DNA of 27,709 nt from JAJPGZ01 sp041167105 (GCA_041167105.1 JBEEGX010000059.1:1-27709); one strand, 5' to 3'. Positions 9,679 to 17,787 are shown, counted from the stretch's first letter. Program-made: numbers and translations. The notes: generated by a model not told the origin, from the sequence alone.

Positions 9679-10880
9679 AGACGATTGCGGTGGTTCATGC
9701 GGCGCAGCTCGTCACGCCGTTCGATGTCATTCCGGACGGCGGAATGCTCATTCGCGACGGCAAGATCGACATCGTGGCCGAGACAAAGGAAATCGAGCGA
9801 AACTTGACTGCTTTAAGCAGTCAAGTTGAGAAAGTTGACATTGGGGGGCGGGTGGTGCTGCCGGGTTTTGTCGATGCGCATACGCATCTCGTCTTCGCCG
9901 GGAATCGCCTTGATGATTTCGAGCGGCGCGCGCGGGGAGAGACGTACGAACAAATCGCGAAAGCCGGCGGCGGGATTTGGTCGACGGTGGAGAAAACGCG
10001 CGCGGCGGACGATGTCGATCTTGCAGCGCAGGCGAAGAAGCACGCGGATTGGTTTTTGAAGTGCGGCACGACGACGGTCGAAGCGAAATCGGGCTATGGC
10101 CTAACGACCGAGCACGAGTTGAAGATTTTGCGCGTGATGAAACAGATCGAGACGCCGCTTGAGATCGTGCCGACGTTTCTCGGTGCGCATGCCGCGCCGC
10201 GCGAGTTTTCTTCCGCAGATGAATATGTCGATCTTGTAGTGAATGAAATGTTGCCGCGCGTGGCGGAGGAAAAGCTCGCCGAGTTTTGCGATGTGTTTTG
10301 TGAGCGCGGGTATTTCAGCGTCGAGCAATCGAGAAAAGTTTTGAGCGCGGCGAAAAAGCTTGGACTGAAATTGCGCGGACATGTCGATCAATTGTCGAAC
10401 TCCGGCGGCGCGCAGTTGATGGCCGAACTTGGCGCGAACACGGCAGATCATTTGGAGAAAACAGATGAGCAGGGGATCGCGGCGTTGAAACGCGCGAATG
10501 TGCAGCCGGTGTTACTGCCGGGATCGGTTTACGCGCTTGGCTCGACATCGTACCCGCGCGCGCGAGCGATGATTGATGCCGGATTGGATGTTGTGCTTGC
10601 GACCGATTTTAATCCCGGCTCATCGCCGACTTGTTCGATGCCGATGGTGGTTTCGCTGGCGTGCACGCAGATGAAGATGTCGCCGGCGGAAGCCATCAAA
10701 GGCGCGACAATCAATGCGGCGCGTTCGTTGGATCGACATGGTACGGTCGGGTCGCTCGAGCGCGGGAAGCTGGCGAACTTTTGCGTGTTTAATTGCGAAG
10801 ATTATCGGGAGATCGCGTATTGGTTTGGTGCGATGTTGCCGAGCGCGGTTTATGTCCGCGGCGAATTAGTAAAGCAATGA
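9675..10880 (+). CDS. hutI: Imidazolonepropionase
   Basis: It hydrolyses 4-imidazolone-5-propionate to N-formimino-L-glutamate, the substrate of the upstream ftcD product. The 401-residue amidohydrolase has the metal-binding FVDAHTHLVFAG, the loop GGGIWSTVEKTRAA, EAKSGYGL, LGAHAAP, LPGSVYALGS and the metal ligand Asp in TDFNPGSSPTCSMP. The GTG start at 9675 overlaps the ftcD stop and fits the family N-terminus (KTIAVVHAAQLVTP). Between IVAETKEIE and VDIGGRVVLPGFVD it carries an additional stretch, RNLTALSSQVEK, encoded by a perfect DNA palindrome (9801-9827). This is at a permissive surface position before the metal-binding strand. Its stop overlaps the tig start. Confidence 0.96.
   Translation: MKTIAVVHAAQLVTPFDVIPDGGMLIRDGKIDIVAETKEIERNLTALSSQVEKVDIGGRVVLPGFVDAHTHLVFAGNRLDDFERRARGETYEQIAKAGGGIWSTVEKTRAADDVDLAAQAKKHADWFLKCGTTTVEAKSGYGLTTEHELKILRVMKQIETPLEIVPTFLGAHAAPREFSSADEYVDLVVNEMLPRVAEEKLAEFCDVFCERGYFSVEQSRKVLSAAKKLGLKLRGHVDQLSNSGGAQLMAELGANTADHLEKTDEQGIAALKRANVQPVLLPGSVYALGSTSYPRARAMIDAGLDVVLATDFNPGSSPTCSMPMVVSLACTQMKMSPAEAIKGATINAARSLDRHGTVGSLERGKLANFCVFNCEDYREIAYWFGAMLPSAVYVRGELVKQ
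9801..9827. repeat. 27-base perfect palindrome inside hutI
   Basis: AACTTGACTGCTT (9801-9813) and AAGCAGTCAAGTT (9815-9827) are perfect reverse complements with a single T between them. The element is AT-richer than the surrounding gene and is read in frame as NLTALSSQV. It looks like a small mobile or dispersed palindromic element tolerated in coding sequence, or a decayed intergenic repeat. Only one copy is in the window. Confidence 0.85.
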
Positions 10881-12211
10881 AGGTCAATGTAGAAAAGCAG
10901 CCGGATCAAACGTCGACCCTTTTCATCGAGGTGCCGCCGGACGAGGTCTCGAAGGAATGGGACGCGATCGCGAATTCGTTCGCGCGCTTCGCGAAAATTC
11001 CGGGTTACCGGCCGGGGAAAGCGCCGCGGAAGGTGATCGAGGCGAAGTTTAAAAAGGAGATCGAGGACGAGCTGACGAAGAAGTTGGTGTCGAAGAGTTA
11101 TCACGACGCGATTGAGCAAAGTAATCTGCGCGTGGTTAGCCTAACGAACCTGGAAGATGTCAAGATCGGTGAGGACAAGTCGATGCGATTTCGCGCGACG
11201 GTGGTGACGGCGCCGGAGTTCGATCTGCCGGAATACAAAAACATTCCGGTGGAGTTGCCGAGCGCGGAGGTGAAAAAGGAAGATGTCGATCTTGCGTTGG
11301 AGCGGTTGCGTGAGCAGACGGCGGATTTTGTCGATGTGCCGGAGCGCGCGGCGGAGATGGAAGATTTCGTGGTGATCGATTTTGAAGGGACGGTCAATGG
11401 CAAACCGCTGAGTGAAGTTGCGCCGAGCGCGAGCAAGACGTTGCAGGGCGGAAAGAAATTCTGGCTGCGACTGGCGGCGGACAATTTCGCGCCGAAGTTT
11501 TGCGAGCAGCTCGTCGAGCAGCGCAAAGGCGAGACGCGAAATGTAATTGTCGATCTTGCGCAGGATTTCATGATCGAGGAGTTGCGCGGAAAAAAGATCA
11601 GTTACTCGGTCACGCTCAACGAAATTAAGCAGAAGGTTTTGCCGGAAGTGAACGATGAGTTCGCCGCGAAATTGCTGCCGGGGAAAACGCTGGAGGAGCT
11701 GCGGCACCAGATGGAGCACGACCTCGAACACGAGAAGGAGCACGAGATCGATCGCGCGAAGGAGGCGCAGGTGGTGAAGTATCTGCATGAGAAGACGAAC
11801 TTCGAATTGCCGCCGCCGTTGTTGCGCAATGAAATGCGGCGCGTGCTCGGTGAATTAGTGCAGCACAATCGCGAGCGCGGCATCACTGATGAAGTTCTGA
11901 AGACGAAGGAGAAGGAGCTCGTGGAAGGCTCGGCCGGAATGGCGGCGCATCGGCTGAAGACACGATTCATTTTGAGCCGCATCGCGGAGGCGGAGAAAAT
12001 CGAAGTGGCGAAGCGAGATGTCGATCTTGCAGTGCGAAGCGAAGCCGCGCGCTACGACGTTTCGCCCGAGAAAATGCGGCGCGAGCTGGAGGAGCACGAT
12101 GGCCTGAACCCGCTCGCGGAACAGATACTGCTCGGCAAGGTTCTTGATTTTCTGAAGTCGAATGTTAGCGTGCAAACGCAGTCGGAAGCTCCGGTTTCCG
12201 AGCAAAAATGA
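10877..12211 (+). CDS. tig: Trigger factor, ribosome-associated chaperone and peptidyl-prolyl isomerase
   Basis: The 444-residue protein binds the ribosome exit tunnel and shelters nascent chains. The ribosome-binding tail domain contains the signature GYRPGKAPRKVIEAKF, a form of the GFRxGKxP loop (about residues 38-53). The middle FKBP-like domain is recognisable by VVIDFEGTVNGKPL. The long, charged C-terminal helical domain extends from about residue 250. The ATG at 10877 overlaps the hutI stop (ATGA) and the tig stop overlaps clpP (ATGA), so translation may be coupled on both sides. VDL is encoded three times by copies of the iterated word (11284, 11548, 12019). Confidence 0.95.
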   Translation: MKVNVEKQPDQTSTLFIEVPPDEVSKEWDAIANSFARFAKIPGYRPGKAPRKVIEAKFKKEIEDELTKKLVSKSYHDAIEQSNLRVVSLTNLEDVKIGEDKSMRFRATVVTAPEFDLPEYKNIPVELPSAEVKKEDVDLALERLREQTADFVDVPERAAEMEDFVVIDFEGTVNGKPLSEVAPSASKTLQGGKKFWLRLAADNFAPKFCEQLVEQRKGETRNVIVDLAQDFMIEELRGKKISYSVTLNEIKQKVLPEVNDEFAAKLLPGKTLEELRHQMEHDLEHEKEHEIDRAKEAQVVKYLHEKTNFELPPPLLRNEMRRVLGELVQHNRERGITDEVLKTKEKELVEGSAGMAAHRLKTRFILSRIAEAEKIEVAKRDVDLAVRSEAARYDVSPEKMRRELEEHDGLNPLAEQILLGKVLDFLKSNVSVQTQSEAPVSEQK

Positions 12212-12918
12212 TGAGTGAGCCTAACAACAGCGCGAACGCGCAGTCGGTCCTGATCCCGATGGTGGTGGAGCAGACCGGACGCGGCGAACGCAGCTACGAT
12301 ATTTATTCGCGGTTGCTCAAGGACCGGATCGTGTTCATCGGGACGCCGATCGACGATCACATCGCGAACCTGGTGATCGCGCAATTGCTTTTCCTGCAAA
12401 TGGAGGACGGCAAGAAAGACATCAATATTTACATCAATTCGCCCGGCGGCTCGGTCACGGCGGGTCTGGCGATTTACGACACGATGCAATTTCTGACGTG
12501 CGATGTGACGACGTATTGCCTCGGCATGGCGGCGAGCATGGCGGCGGTATTGCTTTGCGCCGGCACTAAAGGCAAGCGGTTCGCGTTACCGAATTCGGAC
12601 ATCATGATCCATCAGGTGCACGGCGGCGCGCAGGGCCAAGCGAGCGACGTGGAGCGGCAGGTCGATTACATGTTCAAGCTGAAGAAGCGCCTGATTCGCA
12701 TCATTTCGCAGCACACGGGCAAATCGGAAGACCAGGTGCGCCTCGATTCCGACCGCGATTACTACATGTCGGCCGCGGAAGCGAAGACTTACGGGCTGGT
12801 CGATGAAGTGATCAAATCACGCAAGGAAGTGAAACTTTTAGACGGCGAAAAATCCCCGGCGCTCGACCGTTCCACCGCCGTGGCGGAAGCGGCATTGCCG
12901 CGCAAAATTGGGGAATAA
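12208..12918 (+). CDS. clpP: ATP-dependent Clp protease proteolytic subunit
   Basis: This serine peptidase forms the tetradecameric chamber of ClpXP. The 236-residue product shows the N-terminal VVEQTGRGERSYDIYSRLLKDRI segment, NSPGGSVTAGLAIYD, the nucleophile Ser110 in GMAASMAAVL, His135 in MIHQVHGG and the catalytic Asp region near RDYYMSAAEAKTYGLVD. It starts within the tig stop (ATGATGAG); a start at the second ATG (12211) is also possible. The final 20-odd residues are a variable extension. There is no exact copy of the 10-mer inside, while CCTAACAA lies right after the start (12220). Confidence 0.97.
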   Translation: MMSEPNNSANAQSVLIPMVVEQTGRGERSYDIYSRLLKDRIVFIGTPIDDHIANLVIAQLLFLQMEDGKKDINIYINSPGGSVTAGLAIYDTMQFLTCDVTTYCLGMAASMAAVLLCAGTKGKRFALPNSDIMIHQVHGGAQGQASDVERQVDYMFKLKKRLIRIISQHTGKSEDQVRLDSDRDYYMSAAEAKTYGLVDEVIKSRKEVKLLDGEKSPALDRSTAVAEAALPRKIGE

Positions 12919-12942
12919 AAGCTGCTCGTTTAAGAGCTACCT

Positions 12943-14226
12943 ATGGCCCGCGCTTCCAACCTCACGATGTGCTCTTTCTGCGGCAAGAGCCACGCCGAAG
13001 TCCGCAAATTAATCGCCGGCCCCGGCGTTTATATTTGCGACTCGTGCATCAATGTCTGCAAAAGCATTCTCGACAAAGAGCTGAACGAAGACGCGCGCCG
13101 GCAGTCGTCGAATATTCGCGTGCCGAAGCCAGTAGATATTCGGCGAATGCTCGATCAGTATGTCATCGGCCAGGATGTAGCGAAGAAAACGCTTTCCGTC
13201 GCGGTGCACAATCATTTCAAGCGCGTGCTCGCGCCCGCCGCTCCGAGCGGCGATGGCTCGGCTGCGTTTCAACCGGACCCGCTGGCCGATGTTGAAATCG
13301 AGAAGAGTAATATCCTGCTCATCGGTCCGACCGGTTCCGGAAAAACCTTGCTCGCGAAAACGCTGGCCAAGGTTCTCGATGTTCCATTTTGCATCGCCGA
13401 TGCGACCACGCTGACCGAGGCCGGCTACGTCGGCGAAGACGTCGAGAACATCATCTTGCGATTGTTGCAGAACGCGGACTATGACGTGAAGCGCGCCGAG
13501 ATCGGCATCGTTTACATTGACGAGATCGACAAGATCGGTCGCAAGACCGACAACGTCTCGATCACGCGCGACGTTTCCGGCGAAGGCGTGCAACAGGCGC
13601 TGCTCAAAATTCTTGAAGGATCGACATGTAACGTTCCACCGCAGGGCGGGCGCAAGCATCCGCATCAGGAATACATTCAGGTCAACACCGAGAAAATTCT
13701 GTTCATCTGCGGCGGCGCCTTTATCGGATTGGACAAGATCGTGCAGAAGCGCATCGGCAACCGCGTCATGGGTTTTGGCGGCCCGACCCTGGAGGCGGAG
13801 GAAGCACTGCGCAAAGCAGCGGTCCGACATGTCGAACCGGAAGATTTGCTCGCGTTCGGAATGATCCCGGAATTCATCGGCCGTTTACCGGTCCTGAGTT
13901 CGCTCGATGCGCTGACCGAAGACGAGATGGTGCAAATTTTGACCGAGACGAAGAATGCGATGATCAAGCAGTACACCAAGCTGTTCTCCATGGAAGGTGT
14001 GCGACTCACCGTGACAAAGGACGCACTGCGTGCGCTCGCGGCCCAATCGGTAACGAAAGGGACCGGTGCGCGCGCGCTGCGTTCGATGCTCGAGCGCATC
14101 ATGCTCGACATCATGTACGACGTGCCGAGCCGCGAAGATATCGCCGAAGTCACGATCAATCGCGCGGTAGTCGAAGGGAAAAAGCTTCCGCTCATTCGGA
14201 AGAAGCAGGACAAAGACGCGGCCTAA
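12943..14226 (+). CDS. clpX: ATP-dependent Clp protease ATPase subunit
   Basis: This AAA+ unfoldase recognises substrates and feeds them to ClpP. The N-terminal zinc-binding domain has Cys10, Cys13, Cys32 and Cys35. The Walker A motif GPTGSGKT is at 128-135, pore loop 1 GYVG is at 161-164, and Walker B VYIDEID is at 190-196. The IGF-type loop for ClpP docking is present in modified form near RIGNRVMGFGG. The sensor-2 region is GARALRSMLE. The 427-residue length is normal. It follows clpP by 24 bases with no strong SD. No exact copy of the iterated 10-mer occurs in it. Confidence 0.98.
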   Translation: MARASNLTMCSFCGKSHAEVRKLIAGPGVYICDSCINVCKSILDKELNEDARRQSSNIRVPKPVDIRRMLDQYVIGQDVAKKTLSVAVHNHFKRVLAPAAPSGDGSAAFQPDPLADVEIEKSNILLIGPTGSGKTLLAKTLAKVLDVPFCIADATTLTEAGYVGEDVENIILRLLQNADYDVKRAEIGIVYIDEIDKIGRKTDNVSITRDVSGEGVQQALLKILEGSTCNVPPQGGRKHPHQEYIQVNTEKILFICGGAFIGLDKIVQKRIGNRVMGFGGPTLEAEEALRKAAVRHVEPEDLLAFGMIPEFIGRLPVLSSLDALTEDEMVQILTETKNAMIKQYTKLFSMEGVRLTVTKDALRALAAQSVTKGTGARALRSMLERIMLDIMYDVPSREDIAEVTINRAVVEGKKLPLIRKKQDKDAA

Positions 14227-14238
14227 CCGGCAGCGGAA

Positions 14239-14311
14239 AACGCTCAACGTTCAGCTTTGAACGTTCAATTCAGAAGCAATTAGACGTTGAGCGTTGGACG
14301 TTGAACGTTGG
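14239..14311. repeat. Inverted repeat and heptamer repeats between clpX and cinA
   Basis: AACGCTCAACGT (14239-14250) is the reverse complement of ACGTTGAGCGTT (14284-14295). The right arm continues as four 7-base units of the form RCGTTGR (14284-14311: ACGTTGA, GCGTTGG, ACGTTGA, ACGTTGG). The left side holds the related words CAACGTTCA and GAACGTTCA. The region can fold as a hairpin and might end the clpX transcript, though it has no T-tract. Confidence 0.7.
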
Positions 14312-14318
14312 CTGCTCA

Positions 14319-15512
14319 ATGCGCGTCGTCCTCATCAACACCGGCACTGAGCTTTTGCTCGGCGATGTGCAAGATCGACATCTTGCATTTATCGCGCGCG
14401 AAATTTTGCCGCTCGGTTTGCGCATTGCCGAGCAACGCACCGTTCCCGACGGCGAAGCGATCCGAGATGCACTTGTCGATCTTTTGCCACAAGCGGACAT
14501 CGTCTTCGTAACGGGCGGACTCGGTCCGACAACCGACGACATCACGCGCGAAATGGTCGCGGATGTTTGCGGAGTTGAGCTCGTGCATAACGAAGAAATC
14601 ATGCGCGGAATCGCGGAGCGTCTGACGAAACGCGGGATCAGATTCACCGATCGCATCTCGCGACAGGCGATGGTACCGCGCGGCGCGCGGGTTTTGCCTA
14701 ACAACAACGGAACGGCGCCGGGATTTTATTTACCGAAACCGCATGTGTTCGTCTTGCCTGGACCGCCGCGCGAATTGCAGCCGATGTTCCGCGAAAGTGT
14801 TATGTCGATCTTGCGCGGGATCGTTTCGCCACCGCAAATCGAGCGGCGAGTCTATCGCATCGCGATGATGGGCGAATCGATCGTCGAGAAAGCGATCGGC
14901 GAGAAGATTCGCGATGTTGAACTGGGCTATTGCGCTCGACCGGGTGAGGTGGATGTGCGCATCATCGGCGAACCGAGCGCGATCGCGTTCGCGGATGAAA
15001 TCATTCGCCGCGAAATTGGATTGTCGATCTTTTCGACGGAGGACGAAACGCTCGAGCAGGTTCTCGTGAAGTTGTTGAAGAAGCGCTGCGAGACCGTGGC
15101 GGTTGCCGAATCATGCACCGGCGGGCATTTGGCAAATCGGTTAACGAATGTTCCGGGCGCGTCGGAAGTTTTTCTCGCCGGTTACGTCACCTACGCGAAT
15201 GAAGCGAAGATCGACATGTTGAATGTCGCGCCGGAATTAATCGACCAACACGGCGCGGTCAGCAAAGAGGTCGCGCGTGCCATGGCGGAAGGCGCGCGTG
15301 CTCGCGCAAGATCGACATATGCATTGGCGACCACGGGGATCGCGGGACCGAGCGGCGGCTCGACAGACAAACCTGTCGGCACAGTTTACGTCGCGCTGGC
15401 GTCGCCTAACGAGACGGAGGTGAAGAAATTATTTTTCCCGAGCGACCGCGAGACGTTCAAGGATTTAGCGGCGCAAGCCGCGTTCGATTTGTTGCGACGA
15501 GCGCTTCAGTAA
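14319..15512 (+). CDS. cinA: CinA family protein (competence/damage-inducible; nicotinamide-nucleotide amidase domain)
   Basis: The 397-residue protein has two domains. The N-terminal MoaB/MogA-like domain begins MRVVLINTGTELLLGDVQ and contains FVTGGLGPTTDDITRE and PGPPRELQPMF. The C-terminal CinA domain (from about residue 250) has AESCTGGHLANRLTNVPGASEVFLAGYVTYANEAK and TGIAGPSGG, the signature of NMN deamidases that salvage pyridine nucleotides. In some naturally competent bacteria cinA is induced with the competence genes. I chose ATG at 14319, since a TTG at 14301 lies inside the repeat region. Five copies of the iterated word lie within it, in four different reading frames (QDR, VDL, two in the MSIL frame, KID), plus ARST at 15308 in a fifth. 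The stop overlaps the convergent YkuD gene by seven bases. Confidence 0.93.
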   Translation: MRVVLINTGTELLLGDVQDRHLAFIAREILPLGLRIAEQRTVPDGEAIRDALVDLLPQADIVFVTGGLGPTTDDITREMVADVCGVELVHNEEIMRGIAERLTKRGIRFTDRISRQAMVPRGARVLPNNNGTAPGFYLPKPHVFVLPGPPRELQPMFRESVMSILRGIVSPPQIERRVYRIAMMGESIVEKAIGEKIRDVELGYCARPGEVDVRIIGEPSAIAFADEIIRREIGLSIFSTEDETLEQVLVKLLKKRCETVAVAESCTGGHLANRLTNVPGASEVFLAGYVTYANEAKIDMLNVAPELIDQHGAVSKEVARAMAEGARARARSTYALATTGIAGPSGGSTDKPVGTVYVALASPNETEVKKLFFPSDRETFKDLAAQAAFDLLRRALQ

Positions 15513-16117
15513 TCGCCCACGTCGACGTGCGTGCCGACTTTGGCGTGATCGTAAAATAATTTCGCACCTTCAACCGATTCGCGCACGCAGCCGTGCGAAG
15601 CGGGATAGCCCGGCAAAATGCCGATGTGCATGCCGACGCCGTCACCGGTTAGGCGCAGAAACCATTTCATGGCCGCGCCTTGGAAATGCGTGCCGCTCGG
15701 CGCGGAATCGATGCGCGCGCTCACACCGCCGCGCACGACGCGACCACTTCGATCGACATAGTCACCGTAAAGTGTGGAGTGATGGCTCGGATCTTTTTCC
15801 AGGACGCTGAAGTGACCTTGCGGAGTGGAGTGGCCGCGTTTGCCGGACGAGATCGGCGCGTCGATCGTGATTTGATCGCCGAGCATGAGATAGGCGCGCT
15901 GTTTCGGGATCGAGACAACGATGTGCGAATTATCGGGTGTGACTTGTTTGAGCAAATTCTGATTGATCTTGATCGCCTCCTGTTTGCGAATGAGCTCGGC
16001 GGCTTTGCGAAGTTGCGGCTGAGCTTGCGGCGCGGGCGTGGGCGAGCGCGGCCCGAACAATTGCGCGTGCGACGCAACGACCGAGCACATGAGCAAGACG
16101 ATTGCGGTGCGACGCAT
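15506..16117 (-). CDS. Secreted YkuD-type L,D-transpeptidase
   Basis: This 203-residue protein has a signal peptide (MRRTAIVLLMCSVVASHAQ), a Pro/Gln-rich linker, and a YkuD domain from about residue 65 (HIVVSIPKQRAYLMLGD). The catalytic signature is HIGILPGYPASHGCVRE with the Cys in SHGC. It would cross-link or modify peptidoglycan in the periplasm. Start choice: ATG at 16117 lies four bases after the stop of the upstream gene and gives a clean signal peptide. An ATG at 16141 would add eight residues and overlap the upstream gene by 20 bases. It probably shares an operon with the lysozyme-like gene at 16122-16928. Confidence 0.88.
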   Translation of the reverse strand: MRRTAIVLLMCSVVASHAQLFGPRSPTPAPQAQPQLRKAAELIRKQEAIKINQNLLKQVTPDNSHIVVSIPKQRAYLMLGDQITIDAPISSGKRGHSTPQGHFSVLEKDPSHHSTLYGDYVDRSGRVVRGGVSARIDSAPSGTHFQGAAMKWFLRLTGDGVGMHIGILPGYPASHGCVRESVEGAKLFYDHAKVGTHVDVGDY

Positions 16118-16121
16118 GAGA

Positions 16122-16928
16122 TTAGCCGCGACTGTAGCCATTTACTCGATTTAGCCAACCGGGCAGCCAGCGCGACTCATGACGCGCCGGCGGAGAATTC
16201 TCCACGCGCCTGCGCAAGATCGACATGGCGGCCTGCGCGAATTCCTTGGCCGCGTCCGGCTCGTTAGGCCGCATCGTCTCCAAGACCTGCAGCAAACCCC
16301 AGCCCTTGCCGTTGTAGCGCTCGGTGTGGAGCACGCCTTCGCCCTTGAAATTCACGTAATCGATCAGCGCGTAGCAGCCATTCGCGCTCGCGCCCACGCG
16401 TTCGAATTGTTGCCGCACGCGCGCGCGATTTGCCGGCGCGGTTTCGTCGAGCATTTTCGGCAGCGAACTTTGCAATCGCTCGACCAGAAACTGCGTCTGG
16501 AGATCGATCGTGTTCGCGAGCAGGCTGCGCAGTTGGATCACGAGCGAAGAATCGCGCGCACGCATGAACTCGGCCCGCGAATTCCACGGACACGCCCGGG
16601 CCTCGATCAGCCACGGTGGAAGATCGACATGATGTTGCGCGAAGAATGCGACCAATTTCGGAAAACTTTCGTCGAACGGGCCGCGCTTCCCCGCCGGATA
16701 CCAAATAAAATGGCCGATGCCTAACGAAGCGAAATCTTCGCCTTCATTCCAGGATGTCAGCCCGGAAACGGTGCCGTTACATTCGTTCTGCCAGACTTTG
16801 CGGCCGATCGCGCGCGCATCTTCGCGCGAAATGCTGATGGCGAAAACGCTGGTCGAGATCACCATAAACACAGCAGGGATGACCCACATTCGAGTGCGGC
16901 TTGACCGGTGAATTTTATCCACTAGCAT
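16122..16928 (-). CDS. Exported conserved protein of unknown function, lysozyme-like features
   Basis: The 268-residue product has a basic N-terminus followed by a hydrophobic segment (MWVIPAVFMVISTSVFA, residues 14-30), so it is probably exported. The mature part has strongly patterned motifs: KVWQNECNGTVSGLTSWNEGEDFASLGIGHFIWYP, LPPWL, CPWNSR, YALIDYVNFKGEG, ERYNGKGWGLLQVLE and RWLPGWLNRV. The mix of Glu residues in NEGEDF and KGEG with GIGH and GWGLLQ resembles lysozyme-fold glycosidases, and the neighbour is a peptidoglycan transpeptidase, but I do not recognise a named family. The start at 16928 is supported by CGAGGAAG on the minus strand (16933-16940), six bases away from its AGGA core. 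A downstream ATG at 16889 is an alternative. Confidence 0.75.
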   Translation of the reverse strand: MLVDKIHRSSRTRMWVIPAVFMVISTSVFAISISREDARAIGRKVWQNECNGTVSGLTSWNEGEDFASLGIGHFIWYPAGKRGPFDESFPKLVAFFAQHHVDLPPWLIEARACPWNSRAEFMRARDSSLVIQLRSLLANTIDLQTQFLVERLQSSLPKMLDETAPANRARVRQQFERVGASANGCYALIDYVNFKGEGVLHTERYNGKGWGLLQVLETMRPNEPDAAKEFAQAAMSILRRRVENSPPARHESRWLPGWLNRVNGYSRG

Positions 16929-16976
16929 GCAACTTCCTCGCTCCCCGCGAGCAACCGCAGCGTGATTAATCTAACT

Positions 16977-17747
16977 ATGAAAGCTTTTCTCATTTCGACC
17001 GCGACAGTTTTGCTGGCGCTGACACTCAACGCGCAAGAAAAATCGCCTTCACCGGCGGCGAGCCCGGGGTCTACTGGGCAGCTGAAAGATTTGAAGGACA
17101 AGGTCAGCTACAGCATTGGCCTGAACATCGGCTTCAATTTCAAGAAGCAGAACGTGGACTTGAATGCCGACGCGCTCATGGCGGGGGTGAAGGATGCGAT
17201 GGCGAATAAGCCGTTGCTCAATGAAAACGAAGTGCGCGAAACCATGACCGCATTTTCAAAACAGATGGCCGATAAGCAGAAGGAAGCGGGCGAGAAGAAC
17301 AAAGCCGAAGGTGAAAAATATCTCGCCGACAACAAGAACAAGCCCGGGGTGAAAACGACCGCGAGTGGTTTGCAGTATAAAGTGTTGAAGGATGGCAGCG
17401 GCGCATCGCCCGCCGCCACGGACACAGTGACGGTGAATTATCGCGGCACATTGATCGACGGCACCGAGTTCGACAGCTCATACAAACGCGGCGAACCGGC
17501 GACCTTTCCAGTCGGCGGCGTGATCAAGGGCTGGACCGAAGCGCTGCAAATGATGAAGAAGGGCGCGAAGTATCAACTCTTTATTCCATCGGGTCTGGCC
17601 TACGGCGAGCGCGCCATGCCGCCGGATATCGGCGCGAATTCGACTTTGGTTTTCGAAGTTGAGCTGGTCGACATCAAGCCAGGCGGCGCGGCGTCACCGG
17701 CGCCGGGCGCTGAGCGCGAAGCGAAAGAACACGAGAAAAAGCCCTAA
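16977..17747 (+). CDS. FKBP-type peptidyl-prolyl cis-trans isomerase, exported (FkpA/Mip type)
   Basis: The 256-residue protein has a signal peptide (MKAFLISTATVLLALTLNAQ). An N-terminal helical dimerisation domain (KDKVSYSIGLNIGFNFKKQ to about residue 115) is followed by a C-terminal FKBP domain (TASGLQYKVLKDGSG, VNYRGTLIDGTEFDSSYKRGEP, FPVGGVIKGWTEALQMMKKGAKY, IPSGLAYGER). It catalyses proline isomerisation during folding of periplasmic proteins. A Lys/Glu/Ala-rich tail follows. ATG at 16977 is preferred over GTG at 16962 because it gives the normal signal peptide. The stop codon TAA lies inside a copy of the second iterated word, CCTAACGA (17743). Confidence 0.93.
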   Translation: MKAFLISTATVLLALTLNAQEKSPSPAASPGSTGQLKDLKDKVSYSIGLNIGFNFKKQNVDLNADALMAGVKDAMANKPLLNENEVRETMTAFSKQMADKQKEAGEKNKAEGEKYLADNKNKPGVKTTASGLQYKVLKDGSGASPAATDTVTVNYRGTLIDGTEFDSSYKRGEPATFPVGGVIKGWTEALQMMKKGAKYQLFIPSGLAYGERAMPPDIGANSTLVFEVELVDIKPGGAASPAPGAEREAKEHEKKP

Positions 17748-17761
17748 CGAACGCCGATCGC

Positions 17762-17786
17762 AAGATCGACAAGGGCAAGATCGACA
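17762..17786. repeat. Tandem pair of the iterated word AAGATCGACA between convergent genes
   Basis: Exact copies at 17762-17771 and 17777-17786 have a 15-base period and fill the gap between the ends of the FKBP gene and rsfS. The second copy has the extended form AAGATCGACATCTAC, also seen around 512, 6889 and 18727. Confidence 0.88.
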
Positions 17787-17787
17787 T

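Noticed and set aside
13522..13531. Copy of the iterated word in clpX (GAGATCGACA)
   Set aside because: One mismatch, and it is explained by codons of the conserved Walker B residues.
14369..14386. Stem-loop GCAAGAT-CGAC-ATCTTGC inside cinA
   Set aside because: It arises because a copy of the iterated word is followed by TCTTGC. With no T-tract and a mid-gene position, I see no reason to call it a terminator.
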